NCBI GenBank assembly: GCA_036346275.1
Contig: CM070725.1
Coordinates: 41,974,104 to 42,038,103, forward strand
DNA: 64,000 nt
Source of the DNA: Otatea glauca
Taxonomy: Eukaryota; Streptophyta; Magnoliopsida; Poales; Poaceae
Reading direction: 5' to 3'
Positions 12,470 through 24,858 of this stretch are shown one piece after another (position 1 is the first letter of the stretch; every line of letters starts with the position of its first letter). The notes beneath the pieces were generated by a model. That model did not search any database. It was given only the letters and a program-made list of their open reading frames with translations, and was not told where the DNA came from. Both the position numbers and the translations under genes were made by a program.

Positions 12470-13995
12470 CTCCACCACTTAAAAGAACAGATCTGCAACC
12501 ACTCATCGACAAGGCCCGAACACGCTTGGCGGGATGGAATGGAAGGATGCTCTCCATGATGGCCCGATTGGTTTTCACACACTGCGCCCTTACGTCCTTA
12601 GCTGTTTATCATTTGATGGTCTTCCCTCTCCCCAAATGGACAGCCAAAAGACTAGACAGGCTTTGGGAAACTTCATCTGGAGAGGAGAATAGGAATGCAA
12701 GGGAGGACATTGTCTAGTCAATTGGAGCAAAGTATCCAGACCGCACAGACTGGGAGTCCTTGAAGTTAAAGACTTCGACAAGTTCGGATAGGCACTACGC
12801 GTTCGTTGGCTCCGGTATAGCTGGAAAGACCTACAGAGGCCGTGGGTACGGACGGCGCTGCCATGCCACAGTCTTGATCAAAGCTTCTTCGACGCAAACA
12901 CCACAATCATACTAGGAAATGGTGCAAGTGCAAAATTCTGGACCTCTGCTTGTCTTAGTAGAGTCTCTCCGGGGGAGCTGGCTCCTCAGTGCTTCCAACT
13001 CGTCCGAAGAAGAGGAAGAACAGTACAAGACGAACTAGCTAACAGGAATTGGCTCAGGCCACTGTGTAGAATTACAACTGAAATGCAACTAGACATCGTT
13101 TTTCTATGGCAAGCCATTCAACATGTTACCTTGCATACACACCTGCAGGATGACATAGTTTGGCGATGGACGGCGAATGGAGAATACTCAGCCGGAACTA
13201 CTTTCAGGATGCAGTTCCATGGATCCATGCCGGACCACAACTACAGAGTAATCTGGCAAGCTAACGCTGAAGGAAGGTGCAAATTCTTCGCATGATTATT
13301 CATTCATAACATAATCCTGACTACCGATAGACTACGTGCTGTGCGGGTTGGAATCAGAAACGGTGACCCATTTGCTCCTACTATGCCCTTTAGCAAAATA
13401 GGTATGGAGGAAGGTCTTCAGCTAGATGCAGATAAGTTCCCCAATTCCACAGCCTGGCACCATCGCTTTCTCCTTTGATCGGTGGTGGGAATCCATCCGC
13501 CTGAACACCGCGAGGTAGAGTCGCAAGGAAATGAATGGAGTCCTAATCTACATTGCATGGAATATATGGAGAGAAAGAAACAACAGGATTTTTAACAGTT
13601 TGTATCGATCAATCCAGACGGTTTTCAATGGCATTTCTTAAGATGTACAAAGTTGGCAGATTGCCTTACGGAATGGCTGAGGAGACCTACACAATTCTTA
13701 AGCTCAGAATGACTGGCATAGCAGCGCACTTAGTCCTCTTGCTCCCTTACTCACTTCACACAAGGGGACGACAATGGTGGGGACGGTCATCAAGGAGGCT
13801 ACGACGATAACACGGAATTCTCATAGCATATCAGTGCTCTGTATCTTTGCTTCTATTGTACTTCTGCTAGCCTAGACATTATGTGGTATCTGCTCGTTAG
13901 TTCCCTCACGTCACAACCTTCACAAAAATTCTATAATATTCCTATTTGTAACTTCTCTCCTTTTTAAATGAAAGGCAGAGCTCCTGCTAATCTTA
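12470..13995 (+). pseudogene. LINE 3' portion, decayed
   Basis: Translating the plus strand in shifting frames gives LQPLIDKARTRLAGWNGRML, the conserved stretch after the RT domain of plant LINEs, then LPKWTAKRLDRLWE, a zf-RVT region (DIVWRWTANGEYSAGT, then VIWQANAEGRCKFFA) and the tail motif WNIWRERNNRIF. The 3' end shows 'gagctcctgctaatcttaaat' followed by an (AAAT)n-like tail near 13990. Multiple stops and frameshifts make it a dead 5'-truncated copy. I could not confirm a TSD. Confidence 0.7.
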
Positions 13996-14105
13996 AATAA
14001 ATAAATACTCTCACCTCCCAGCGGCAAATGAGCTCCTTACCATTACTCTGCAGTCTCCACATCAGCATCCTGCACTGCCGCATGAAAATAGAAAAGTGAC
14101 ATCGG

Positions 14106-14400
14106 TTAATTCACGGATTTCGATCGCAGCACAGGCTGCTCCACTATTTTTCTACCGTCTCCCACGGTGGTCACAGCTTCCTTCGCTCTGAGAACCGGAG
14201 GATCCCTCTGGGCTCTCGATCGAGGCATTCCACCAACGCCTATGGCGCATAGGCTTTGGCTCTTTCCAGTCATAGCTCGGAGGTTGCCGGGAGGGCGGAG
14301 GCACGGGTGGAGCGGCTCGGTGGTCGCAGCGGCGGTTGGGCGCCGGCGGAGAGGTCTAGTTAGGTTGGCCCGTACGAGAGGAACGAGGACCAATATGCAC
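14106..14400 (-). other. Candidate CpG-rich 5' exon of an unrecognised gene
   Basis: On the minus strand a C-rich leader resembling a plant 5' UTR precedes an ATG (codon at 14271-14273) opening a 55-codon frame that begins MTGKSQSLCAIGVGGMPR. A donor-like GTGAAT within the last codons could join it to a short segment near 14040-14085 bounded by 'gcggcag' and GTAAGG. A decayed LINE starts just past that point, so any gene would be cut off. No family recognised; it may be a captured 5' exon. Confidence 0.25.
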
Positions 14401-14519
14401 CGTTCCATCAAACTTGTACGGTTTGGATTGAAACTCGCAGAGAGTTTTACACAGTACCCTGTAATTATATTTTGTTGACGATTAAGGCCCAATCTGTTTA
14501 GATAGCACAAAATCATCGT

Positions 14520-15110
14520 GATTCATCTGTGGGGCCTCGTAGGACGGTAGGAGCCATTATATCAAATATATACGGTTATGATTCAGTAGAAAGGAGCATT
14601 TTTTCACGAAACCCCTATGACATGTCGTGATATAGGGGCAGCTAAGTTGTTCTTGGGAAATCGGATATCGTTTCGGTAGATTTGGCTGCCGCCGCAGCAA
14701 GTTGTGGTCGGCGTCTCTGCTCTTTTTCGACCACGCTTACCTGGTACGAGTTAGCGATTTGGTAATTATATAGGATTAATTTCTCGTATGCCACTACAAT
14801 TTGAGGTAAATCCATGATTGTGTTACTGACATGTGGAGTTAGAATCCATATGACAGTGATATAATAAGTGGTGTATAAGAGATGAGATTAACTTTCAGTG
14901 ACATATAAGAAATTGCCCTAATTGTATACTTTAAAAAGTGCGTTCTTTGTTTGTTTTCGTTTGAATTGTGACCAAATCTCTTTGCCTCTTTGTTTCGGTG
15001 TTCTCCCAGGGCGCAGTGAGTGCTTGGAGGCGTGGTGTACACGGCGGTGCCATTCTACAAGAGAATCAGGCATGTCGAAGGTGGAGGGAGATCCGGTGCA
15101 TTCCCTTTGG
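14520..15110. other. No recognisable feature
   Basis: Mixed composition with only short unsupported ORFs. No clear element ends or domains. Confidence 0.3.
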
Positions 15111-15316
15111 GGACTGCAACTTAAGCAGTCTCCACAGGTATGGTCCGTCCGATCGAGTGAACGGACGGTCTGGATCTTCTAAATTCATGTGCTACAGTGT
15201 TTGTTATGGTACTGCTACAGTAAAAAATAATGGTATCTTCACTACAGTACTTCGCTCGATCTAGACCATCGCTTTTCGATCCAACTATGCGCACACAAAT
15301 GTTTAAGTTGCAGTCC
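15111..15316. mobile_element. Short MITE with 14-bp perfect terminal inverted repeats
   Basis: GGACTGCAACTTAA (15111-15124) is repeated inverted as TTAAGTTGCAGTCC (15303-15316), bounding a 206-bp element with no coding capacity. The interior has the 'gaacggacggtc' and 'tgctacagt' motifs common in a grass MITE group. A related, more diverged copy seems to lie at about 2930-3110. No clear TSD was found, so the superfamily is open. Confidence 0.6.
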
Positions 15317-15454
15317 AGGACCCTGTCCGTCACAGGTATTATATGCGCAACTCAATACTCAATACCGGTTATTGTACGTGTCATACTCTCACCTATAGTC
15401 ATTCATCGTTTACCTGCAAAAAACACAAGTGGTTAATCTTGAATAAAACTGAAG

Positions 15455-15575
15455 GGTAATCATTGTGAAGTTCATGAATTATTATCAAATAGTAATCATT
15501 GTGGAGTTCATGAATTGCTGGTTTGCTACCGAGTAGAAGTTATTGTGTAGTTCATGAATTGATACTGAGCAGTTA
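15455..15575. repeat. Three-copy short tandem repeat
   Basis: 'attgtgNagttcatgaatt' recurs at about 15460, 15495 and 15541 with variable spacers of about 20-25 bp, the third copy being the most diverged. Confidence 0.7.
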
Positions 15576-15736
15576 AAAACTATCAAGGTGTGCTACAAGC
15601 AAGGAGAATCTTATTGCTATGGTCCGGTTGTTATCTCAAACGAGACAGTGGGAGATGTGAACTGCTGTAGACGAGTGTTTTCTTCTTTAAGGCTTGATGC
15701 TAATTTCCTAATATACTTCACATATGATGGATAATA

Positions 15737-16450
15737 CTAGCTAGGGCACGCGCTACGTTGCGTCATGTGAAATTTGGAAAATTCGGTCGCGCGACGCTGC
15801 GCTACGCGAAATTTGATCCGACGGATATTTCTAGAAAAAAATTGTATAATTTCGGTTTTCTTGGTTTTTTTTATAAAAAAATAAGCTGTTTTTTTATAAA
15901 TATTTTTTTTTTGCATAATTCCGGTTTTCTTGATTTTTTTTAAAATAGGTCGCTAGGACCCACCGACGAATCAGTGGATTGCTATAAACCGTCGGCGAAT
16001 CTACGTTTTTTTTGTTTTTAGGCGAAAATAAACGTATTTTTATTTTTTGCATAATTTTTATTTTCTTGTTTTTAAAAAAATAGGTCACCAGGACCCATCG
16101 GCTAATATGTGGGCTGCTATAAACCGTCAGCGAATCTGTGTTTTTTTTTTCTAGGAGAAAACCACGGATGGACCTAAACGTTGGGTCCAATATGCTAAAA
16201 ACCGATTCCTTAGGACATAAACGCATATTTTGTTTTTTAGTCTATTCCGCTAAAAACTGCTAGGAGGATCTAAACGTAAACCGCAGAAGGACCTAAACGC
16301 AGTTTTGTTTTTTTTGGGTACTTTGTTAAAAACCGACCGGAGGAGCTAAATGTAATTTTGAATTTTCTGAAGAACCTTCTTGCGAATTCGATGACGCGGC
16401 GGTGCTAGCCGGCAGCAGAATCTCTGCGCTTTATATAAAGGTATGTATGT
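15737..16450 (-). mobile_element. Helitron-like nonautonomous element
   Basis: Read on the minus strand, the right part begins near 16450 with a 'ctttatataaagcgcag' motif typical of plant Helitron 5' ends. The other end (15737-15760) has a short GC-rich hairpin-like motif followed by CTAG and a T, the expected 3' terminus. The interior repeats 'ggacctaaacg' phrases that also occur in the elements at 30070 and 50902. Non-coding. The exact 5' TC end is not resolved. Confidence 0.45.
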
Positions 16451-17199
16451 ATTAGTTGCGAACAATGTCTAAGTGCAAATTAGCAATTGGCAGTACTGTA
16501 TCTATACCCCTTTATAATGCACCTAAGCATTCTTTTCTACGTCCACCCCAAATAATGCACCCCACTAGAGATGGCCCAACCTCCATACACCCAGCGAAAC
16601 GTCCCTAGAAACTTGCCTCCATCAAAATTAACCTCTCAGATCTTTCCTCAGTTTTACTCACCCACATCCGATGGCCATTGTTTAATGTGTCTAACTCATC
16701 CCTGTGGCCCACAACAGATCTCTCCATACCTTCAGCATCATCTCAAGGAAAAGGAAACAAATATCCTGGAATTAAGGAAAAAGAAACAAATGTTCTAGAA
16801 AAGAAAAGACCATATATTACGTGTTGGGAAAAGGAAACCGGAAGATAGGGTACTATACTAGTGGTAAATGGGTAATGCTAAAAACAATAGAATAGAAGGC
16901 AATTTTATATGGCATCTAATATTTGTAAGTGCCACTACACCCTGCCAAAAGAAAATTTTGTAACTCCTGAAGCAAATGATTACTTGAGTTATTGAGAATG
17001 CTATATGCAACTTTCTTTTGTAGATCATATAGCACTCATATGTCCTACCTTTGCAATTTATGACCATTTCAGTCATTTCGACTGGTGAGCCTTCGGCTTT
17101 AAGTTGTTTCTTGTAAGGAACTGTAGCTGGTTTCAATATTTCCGGTGTTACTCTTACCCCACACTAAAAATTTTGATGACGTAAGGTTTGAACGATTTA
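16451..17199. other. No recognisable feature
   Basis: Only short ORFs on both strands (75 and 92 codons) without domains or splice context. Confidence 0.3.
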
Positions 17200-17641
17200 G
17201 GTCTTATTTGTTTGGACTTTTTCATTGGCTTAAAAGTTAATAAACAAATGGGTGACTTTTTATCTGGGTTTTTTCAAAAGTCATAAAACCTTTCTATAAC
17301 ATAAAGCTAAAAGCTAGCAAAGAGGTGCTTTTTTGGCTTATCGAGGATTGATTTTAGGCTAATGCTACTTAAGTTAGGTAAAATTACCCACCTCTACCGC
17401 ATATAAAAGCCGATTGCTTTTAAACTGTTTAAACCGAAAAAACTGAGAGGTGCTTTCATGCTTTTCTTTTTAACAGTTGCATAAATATTAAAGCATGAAT
17501 GAAGGGTAGACAGTGATTACTTATCCCTTCGTTTGCTGCCATATTTGTGCAACTTATATTGAGAAAAAGCGTTGAAGCAATACTCAAGAAAGCTGAATTT
17601 AAGTTATAAGCCAAAAAGTCTAAATCTAAACAAATAGGACC
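17200..17641. mobile_element. Tourist-like (PIF/Harbinger) MITE
   Basis: The left end GGTCTTATTTGTTTGGAC matches the reverse complement of the right end (GGTCCTATTTGTTTAGAT). The 442-bp element is flanked by TTA on both sides (17197-17199 and 17642-17644), the TSD expected for PIF/Harbinger elements. AT-rich and non-coding. Confidence 0.7.
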
Positions 17642-17644
17642 TTA

Positions 17645-18138
17645 GTTGGTATTGCAAAAGGAGTACTACCATCGTTTTAAAACTTATTTTGGTGACATTA
17701 TCACATTTTTTGTTAAAGCAATTCTACTATGTTATACAGTTTGCAAGGCATCTAGAAATAGTTTGCTTTCATTATTTTGAGGGATTAGTGTGTGGCCTTC
17801 TTATGTCATTACGCTTTTATAGAACATTGAGAAATAGGCTAACCAACTGAATTATAAAAAGATGCCTACAGACCCATAAGGTCCCTTTCCTTGGATCATT
17901 CCTTCTCTTTCCATGAAAGCATCAAAATATCTATTCTTGTTCTAGAAGTAATGTGAAAGACAACCAAGGATGAAGGTATTGACTTTTTTCATCTCGCTAA
18001 AATACAGATTTTGACAAGTTCAGCCACAAGATTGCTGCTGAAGTAGGGCCTGTAATCGAGAAGCTTGAAAGGAACTGAAACAAAATCCAACATCCTGTGA
18101 TAGAGTAAACGCACATTTACGATCACTGGCCATGTATA
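17645..18138. other. No recognisable feature
   Basis: AT-rich intergenic sequence; no ORF of note and no element boundary seen. Confidence 0.3.
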
Positions 18139-18146
18139 GGGGAAGT

Positions 18147-18415
18147 CAGAGGCGGAGCCAGAATTCATTCAAGAGGAAGGCTGAACATAAGTACATATAC
18201 TAAATATAAAAACTATCAAGCCGACATATTATAGTTAAAATTTAAATGCATGCAATATAGTATTAGTATGTAAATATGCAAGGGGAAAAAATTACTTTTC
18301 ATTGTCACTGTCTGACAGAAGAGATTTGACAAATAAAATCTACAGGCGGCAGGATTTTTCGTGGTGGGCCAGGGGGCTGGAGCCCCACCAAGCCCCCCCT
18401 CTGGCTCCGCCTCTG
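18147..18415. mobile_element. hAT-type MITE with perfect 8-bp TSD
   Basis: The 16-bp terminal inverted repeats CAGAGGCGGAGCCAGA and TCTGGCTCCGCCTCTG bound a 269-bp element. GGGGAAGT is present immediately on each side (18139-18146 and 18416-18423), a perfect 8-bp TSD. CAGRGGCGGAGCCAG termini are known for plant hAT nonautonomous elements. No coding capacity. Confidence 0.92.
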
Positions 18416-18454
18416 GGGGAAGTGTTCCCATTGTATAAGTTGTTTGTTCCTTCT

Positions 18455-18990
18455 CTCTTTTGAATGACGTGGTGCAGTGCAGGCCACGGCGACCGCGCGG
18501 GCATGGTGACCCACCCGCTCCGCCTCCCTACCCTCACCTCCCCACTCCCTCCGCCTCGGCGAGCATCGTGCGCACGGCAAGAACGGGCCGCACGAGGAGG
18601 CAGCGGGCAGCGAGCCTCGGCGACCACGGAGGAGGCAACGGGCGGCTGGCCACGGCGTAGGCCACGGAGGAGCAGCGCGAGGCTTGTTGGCATGGCAAGT
18701 GCGGCGACTCAGGGGCCCGGCGTCGAGCCCGGGCGGCTCAGCAGCACAACGACGGTGCGGTGCCTTGGCGACACGGCAGCTCCCAGGTAACCCCTATCCC
18801 CCCTCTCCCACATCGATCGCGTGCCTGCGCGGTCGATCGGCGTGCGGGTTGCCGTGCCGCCGCGGGCGCGGCGAAGGCGACCATGCCGGGCGTGTCGTGG
18901 CCGTGCTCGTGCCCTGCGTGTTGCCACCGTGCCCGGTTTCTCATCCTGGCACGACCCAGAAACAGTAATAAGTTGATCCGATATAACCCA
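18455..18990. other. GC-rich stretch without a supported gene
   Basis: Strongly GC-rich, so long overlapping ORFs occur in all frames (up to 117 codons), mostly Arg/Pro/Ala composition with no domain. It could be a remnant 5' exon or captured gene fragment. I do not support any of the ORFs. Confidence 0.3.
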
Positions 18991-19560
18991 CTTCATACCG
19001 AGTTGCACTGATGTGGCTCGGACTGGCCCACAAAGGCACGGCCCGAGTGCCATATGGGTGCCAGTCTGTATGTGTTACACAATGACTATAGTAAGGCATG
19101 GTGATTGCATGCTGGGCGCTCGAAGCCGAAGTTGAATTGAAGTACACAGATAGTATTGGAATGTAAAACTTCACTTAACATGCTCCACAATAGAACAATT
19201 GTATGGTATCAAATCATTAAAATGAATAAACACATTCCTGGCATGTGGATTACACCCGTCGAACCAGAATCTACGAGTTATCTTTTTCTTGCCAAGAACT
19301 CGTTGAAGCCGGAGCCTAGACATCTAGCGATAGTATAATGGAGAGGTCCTCGTAAACTAGCTAATAAAATATGTCTACTATCTAATTCATTTCATACCCT
19401 TTAAAAAAAACTTAATTGGGTTCATAGTTGTTTTTCTGTATGTTTTGTTACCGATAATGTAGACAGTTCCTGTAATAGAAAGTGCTACTAACCAACGAAT
19501 TGTCTAATTGGTTCACTCGAGCTCACTGCTCACCAGTCGACCAGGCACGCCAAATCCAGG
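18991..19560. other. Intergenic sequence upstream of the RRM gene
   Basis: No gene or clear element. It leads into the presumed promoter and 5' UTR of the gene starting at 19717. No convincing TATA box was found. Confidence 0.3.
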
Positions 19561-19716
19561 GCCGTCGCTGAGACGGACGGCGACTTGCCGAGACGCCGGC
19601 CGTGAATGTTTTCGCCGTCCGCTTGGGATATTTTGCCGTGGCGGATAAAACCACCCAGCGAGTGCAGAGTGCAGACCACGCCTGTGATATTTCGCCGTGC
19701 CGCTCGCTTCCTCGCG

Positions 19717-21415
19717 ATGGCTCTCCCCCTCGTCCGCCTCCCGTCGCTCCCCGCGTGCCAACCGCCGCTCAGCTTCCCCAAGCACTCCACTCCACCTCGC
19801 TATGGCTACGTCTCCTTCGTTGTCCCCACCGCCGCTTGCTCCTCCAGAAACCGCGCCGCGTTCTCCGCCTGCGCTGCTAGTGCCTCGGTGGCCCCTGCGC
19901 CTGCGCCGGCACCACCGGGGACGGAAGAGTCCGTTGGGCCGAGGACGCGGCTCATCGCGCAGAACATCCCGTGGGACTATACGAGCGACGACATGCGCGC
20001 GCTCTTCGAGAAGCACGGCTCCGTCGTCGATGTGGAGGTATTAACCGTTTGTTTCCGTCGCCTTATCCGCTTGAAGAAAAAGAAATCGACGGCAAATTGC
20101 GAGTTTTTGCTTCCTGATAAGCAAACTGTAAACATTGAGGCAGTAGCAGTAACCGGGTGAGATGGCGAATCTCAAACGAATTCAAGAGTGATTGCCACGA
20201 CGAAGTAGTGCCAGAAAGATGGTATGGGTTGACGAAAGAACCGAAATGCATTTGGATATGAACCTCACGGTCCATTTGCCTGAAACAGTAGCTAGTTTAG
20301 GCAAGTGTTCATATCAAACCTGGCTCTGCTCAAGTAGCAACGAGATAGTTGAAATGGTTATACTGATGTGGACGCATTCCTTGTCAGCCTGCTTCCAAAG
20401 AGTTAACTGAAGAAAAACACGATGTAGTGGCCATTCAGTCTCTGAATCTTTTTTTCCACAGTTGCTCTGCACAAAAGGAAATATCCTAGCACAAATATGG
20501 GAAACAAGCATGGGAACTAATATTACTCTGATATAAACTGGTTTACATTCGGCATAAATTCAATGTTTTAGATGGGGACATCAGGCCAGTTTGCCATGTA
20601 ATGCATTTCAAAATGGGTTTCTCGATTATATTTATTTATGAAGAAATGTACTGCAGTGGCATCATTAGTGATTACTTTTCTTGGTTGATTTGCTAGCTTT
20701 CGATGTACAATTCCAGTAAAAACAGAGGATTGGCATTTGTAACTATGGGTTCAGAAGAGGAGGCTCTTTCAGCACTCAACAATCTCAATTCAACTGTAAG
20801 TCCTAATTTGTTATGGAAAGAATGTATCTCTCCCTCTTGGACATACCAGCTTACTTAAATCGATCATTATTTATCTTTTTACGAGAATAGAGATCATTAT
20901 TTATGTCCCTTTCTACTTATTTTCTTTTGTAGATGTTAAACGATAGAACAATTAAGGTGGACTTCGCAAGGCCTAGAAAGAAGCAGCCTGTTGTGCCATC
21001 AGCTCCCATGCCAAAGCATAGTGTGTTTGTGGGGAATTTGACATGGAGAGTGAGGTCTCGTCATCTTCGGGAATTATTTGCCTCAACCCCAGGTGTCCAA
21101 TCAGTTGAAGTTGTCTTTCATACCACTAGTCCAAGGCGATCAGCTGGTTATGCTTTTGTTTCCTTTTCCTCGAAAGAGGAGGCAGAGACTGCCATATCTA
21201 CCTTCGATGGCAAGGTGAATACTCTGAAATGCAGCATGTACAATAGGACAGAGATGTGGTTTGTTTGGTATATCTAACCTGTCAATTTATCACAGAAATT
21301 GATGGGACGATCCATTAACGTGATGTTCAAGGATCAAAATGCGAAAAAGAATCAAACTTCTGTTTCAAAGGAAGAGGAGCTGGAGGCAGATTCATCTGAG
21401 CAGAGTGATAGCTAA
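19717..21415 (+). CDS. Chloroplast-type RNA-binding protein with two RRMs (cpRNP-like)
   Basis: Four exons, 19717-20037, 20697-20795, 20933-21214 and 21296-21415, all joined in phase 0 at GT-AG introns, give 273 residues. The chosen start (GCGATGGC) is a good plant context and opens a Ser/Ala/Pro-rich, acid-poor leader of about 60 residues, consistent with a plastid transit peptide. RRM1 spans about residues 78-152, with RNP2 LIAQNI and RNP1 RGLAFVTM split over three exons. RRM2 spans about 168-245, with VFVGNL and SAGYAFVSF. An acidic Ser/Glu tail ends the protein. The architecture matches nuclear-encoded chloroplast ribonucleoproteins, which bind and stabilise or help edit plastid RNAs. It lacks the long acidic domain before RRM1 seen in cp31-type members. 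No frameshift or missing RNP aromatic is seen, so it looks functional. Plastid location and RNA targets are inferred. Confidence 0.9.
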
Positions 21416-23411
21416 GCATTAATTGTTCTAAGACCAGAAAGAGAGTTAAATGAATTGATCTGCAGGTCTATATCTTTTACCAACGTTTTTTTTTCAGTAA
21501 TAACTCTATCTCAGTCCTTTTCCGTTTTCATATTTATTCTATGTACATATTTTCAGTTATCAAAACAGGAAATTATATATCTTGTGAGAAATGAAGCAGC
21601 ATCCTTTCTTCTATTTGTCATTGCTAAAAACATGCCTATTTATTTCTTGGAATGTTAAGCACTATGTCTTCTACCATAATCAAGCAATAAAGCTTATGAT
21701 ACTGTGCGCTGCTCTGGTTACCGGATACATTTTCATAATATAACCAAACTGCCTTCATTTTGTATTTTTGCTATACTTTTCCTTCTGACTTTGTGAGCTT
21801 TGAATCCTAGCAAGTGCTTGCGTCATTTTGACCGTTCAAGGTACTAGGTACTCATACAGCATTATCATTATGATCGATTGTAGAGGTGGTTATGACAGAA
21901 TTATCTTAATTATGATTGTTTATGCCTCCTGATCATACTGAATGATTAGCCAGCTCTCTACGCTATATGGCTGACATTTCATTTTTCACAGGGTTGCCAA
22001 GCTGCTGGTTGGTTTCGCTCGTTCGGCGACTCTTGAATTTTGAAATACTGCATTCTGTGAGCTTTTGAAATACTGCGTTCAGCAACTCTTGGATTTTCAA
22101 ATACTGTGTTCTCCACTTGATTTGGACGACATTTGGAGGTTAGCTTGATGCTAGTATTGCGAAATATCTGTCAGCTTTGTCGACATCTGAGCTAATAATT
22201 TGTAAAATAGAACTAAGTGTTAAGCAACTTAGATGCAACCTGCTGACAGTCTTGACTATAATTTTTGTCTGTAATGAAATATTTGGTACCGTAACATTCG
22301 TTCGTGGTTTTTTTATGGCTAAAAATTAGCACTTCCTACTATTTTTCAAGTACTAACCGCCAATTTAATAGGACTCTACACGCTTCCAAATTGCATGTGT
22401 TTAGTGTGTTAAACCTACTGAACCTGTGCTCTCAGCTTCTCAAACATCAATCTTGTAGCCTACTAAAGGTTGCAGATCTCAATGTTCATCTGTAACCATG
22501 TTTATAAGGTAGTAGGTGTAATTTGCATTCTTGTTGAGCAATGGACCGCTTGATAAAACTTTTTCGAGCATACTGAATCGTAATCTGCTATTTTACTTTT
22601 TTCTCTTGAGGAAGACAAAGAATATTTTGCTTCTTTTTTGTTAGAATAAAATTGTGCGGTCTTCAGTCCACATCTGTCTGTTGAGTTGACAAATTACAAC
22701 CTATTCTTCAGAATCTGGTAACCGCGTTGATACTAAATGCGATGCAGATATTTTAGTGAGAACTGTTTCTATGCATCACCCACCTAATATAAGTCGCTAC
22801 TATATGTTAGTTAATTCTGGGTTAAAAAGCAAATACACCAAACAACCCCTGAGGGTGAGGAAGGAAGAAACGCGAGGTTACGCTAAACCTTCAAGCCTTC
22901 TACCAGCAGATGAATACTTAATCTATCCCCTCTGCGCACGGTAGTCGTACAAATCTTAAAGCAAACGAAGATATAGGTAATTATCATCCACCTTTATTTA
23001 TATTTTAATATCTGTGCAACTTTCAAATAGGAGCACCTCTCTATTTTGGTTATTCTGACAGGTAATTTAAGGATACGATGAAGCCTTCCAGATTTGGAAC
23101 TAGTCCGGGGTTATGGAACTGGAAATGCTAAACGCATGACGAAACGTGTTACGAAATGCGTAAGTCTCGTGCTGGTCCTTCAGCGAATCACTGAATTGTC
23201 CGTCTGAGATTCCTCACTCGCGTTCATTTGCCAGTAACAAATTTTTTTTTTTTTGAGGAATTTGTCGATAACAACTTATCAGTGTGATTCCGTACTTATT
23301 TGGCTGCGCATATTTGAGAGACTTCATGTTGGAATTACCGTACCCGTCCTTGCATAGTGCTGCAAAGTTTTTTAACTCTCCCAGGAAGCAAGAAACAAAG
23401 AACGTGGCCAT
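21416..23411. other. Downstream of the RRM gene; no further gene seen
   Basis: The 3' UTR presumably starts here; 'caataaag' near 21684 and 'aatgaaat' near 22273 are possible polyadenylation signals. The rest is AT-rich with short unsupported ORFs and no element boundary I can defend. Confidence 0.35.
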
Positions 23412-24253
23412 TAGGAAAGAAACGGTCGGTAAATGGTCCTTTCTATTTTCGTTTTTACATTTTTTACCGGTAACAAAATCGAAATCGGAAACATTGGAAA
23501 CTGATACGGAAACGGATGCGAAACGGAATAGAGCGGATACAGAAACGAAAGTGAAAAATTTCGCAAGAACATAGTACATAATCACAATATACATAACCAC
23601 AAAAACAATGTAACTCATTCCACCTCTAAGGAGGACACAAGAATAATATTATGTTCACTGGTATTATTAGGAAGTTTTTTTCTTAAGTTTGTCATTTGAA
23701 GGCTCGCTATTTGTCCCTCCAGATCAAACTAGCATGTCCTCCTTCATGTCATTATCATCAACATCCTCTTGCTCCTCCAACTATAAAGGTGTAACATCAT
23801 AAAATTTACATATTATTGTTCAATGTTCATTTATGATTTTCTGATATTTATCTTGGATTTTCTGGAGTTTATAAATGCTATTTTGCTATTTTCATATTTA
23901 TAAAATTAATTTATTCATGAAAAATAAAACCAAAATTATGCTAGAATAATTTTCCTAGGTTCAAAATGTTCCAAAGTACTTTTGAGAATTTTTCGGAATT
24001 TTTTAACTCTTTGATATTTTCTATAAAGCCATTTGCATTTCTAAAATTATTTAAATTTGAAAATAAATGTAAATTCTCCATTCTTCTTTTTGGGCAAGTG
24101 AGCCAAGTTTCCGACTGATTTTTTTGGTTCATTTATATAGAATTTTTGTTTTCGTTTCCATACCGATATTTCCTATTTTCGTTTCCGAAAAAAGGCTTAT
24201 GTTTCTATTTTTCTCTGGAACGATCAGAAATTCCGTTTATGTTTTCATCCCTA
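23412..24253. mobile_element. hAT-like nonautonomous element with 8-bp TSD
   Basis: Ends TAGGAAAGAAACGG and, inverted, TAGGGATGAAAAC bound an 842-bp element flanked by GTGGCCAT (23404-23411) and GTGGCCAG (24254-24261), 7 of 8 identical. The interior shares recognisable stretches ('aaaaccaaaat', 'aataattttccta') with the element at 29405-29997, placing both in one family. No transposase is encoded. Confidence 0.78.
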
Positions 24254-24367
24254 GTGGCCAGTGCGTTGTCTTTACACTGAGAACGGTCGGCCGAAAGCAC
24301 GCTAAACTTCCCTCGACACGGCATTGCGCGCACAGCGCGCGACGAAGAATTGCGCTCGATCTTTTCG

Positions 24368-24805
24368 CAAGCCGCTTAACTGGCCTTCTTCATCTTCTTT
24401 TTTTTTCTTTTTTTTGTTGCAAATCTGACTTTCGCACTATTAAAATTATGAAGATGACATGTTCTCTAATCGCAGAAGCAGCGACAGGTTATACGTCTGT
24501 GCCCATGTAGCGCGGCAGCAGCTTCGGATTCACCACGGCAGGGAGAGGTAACGTACTCCCAACGCACCTATCACAGTGCCCTAGCGAGGCACCTTTCCTG
24601 CCGTGGTAGGCTTGATCTGCTGCCATGGTTGGCCTGGATGCCACAGGGCCAATCACCTGCAACAGTATACGGGCATGGTAGGTGACATATGTCACTTGCT
24701 ACTGCTTCCACGGTCGGAGAATGGACTGTGTTTTGCAATTTTATTTGCACGAGGACTAGATTTGCAAAATAGAATGTGCAAAGCTGCCAAAAAAGCTAAT
24801 GTTTC
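24368..24805. mobile_element. Mutator-like MITE, family member 1
   Basis: Flanked by ATCTTTTCG (24359-24367) and ATCTTTTTG (24806-24814), 8 of 9 identical, as expected for Mutator-type insertion. AT-rich arms carry the family phrase 'tgcaaatct' inverted on the other side ('agatttgca'). The core is GC-rich with 'ctgccgtgg' and 'caccacggcag' motifs. The outermost inverted repeat is weak in this copy, so it is the least certain of the four. Confidence 0.55.
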
Positions 24806-24858
24806 ATCTTTTTGTGCCCATTAGAGATCCAGTGCAACCCCAGTATAACTACAACTTT

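Noticed and set aside
18340..19053. Several overlapping ORFs of 90-117 codons in a GC-rich stretch
   Set aside because: They overlap in several frames on both strands, lack domains, and partly run into a hAT MITE.
19513..20016. 167-codon minus-strand ORF over the RRM gene's first exon
   Set aside because: Shadow of the GC-rich exon; Arg-rich, no domain, and conflicts with a well-supported spliced gene.
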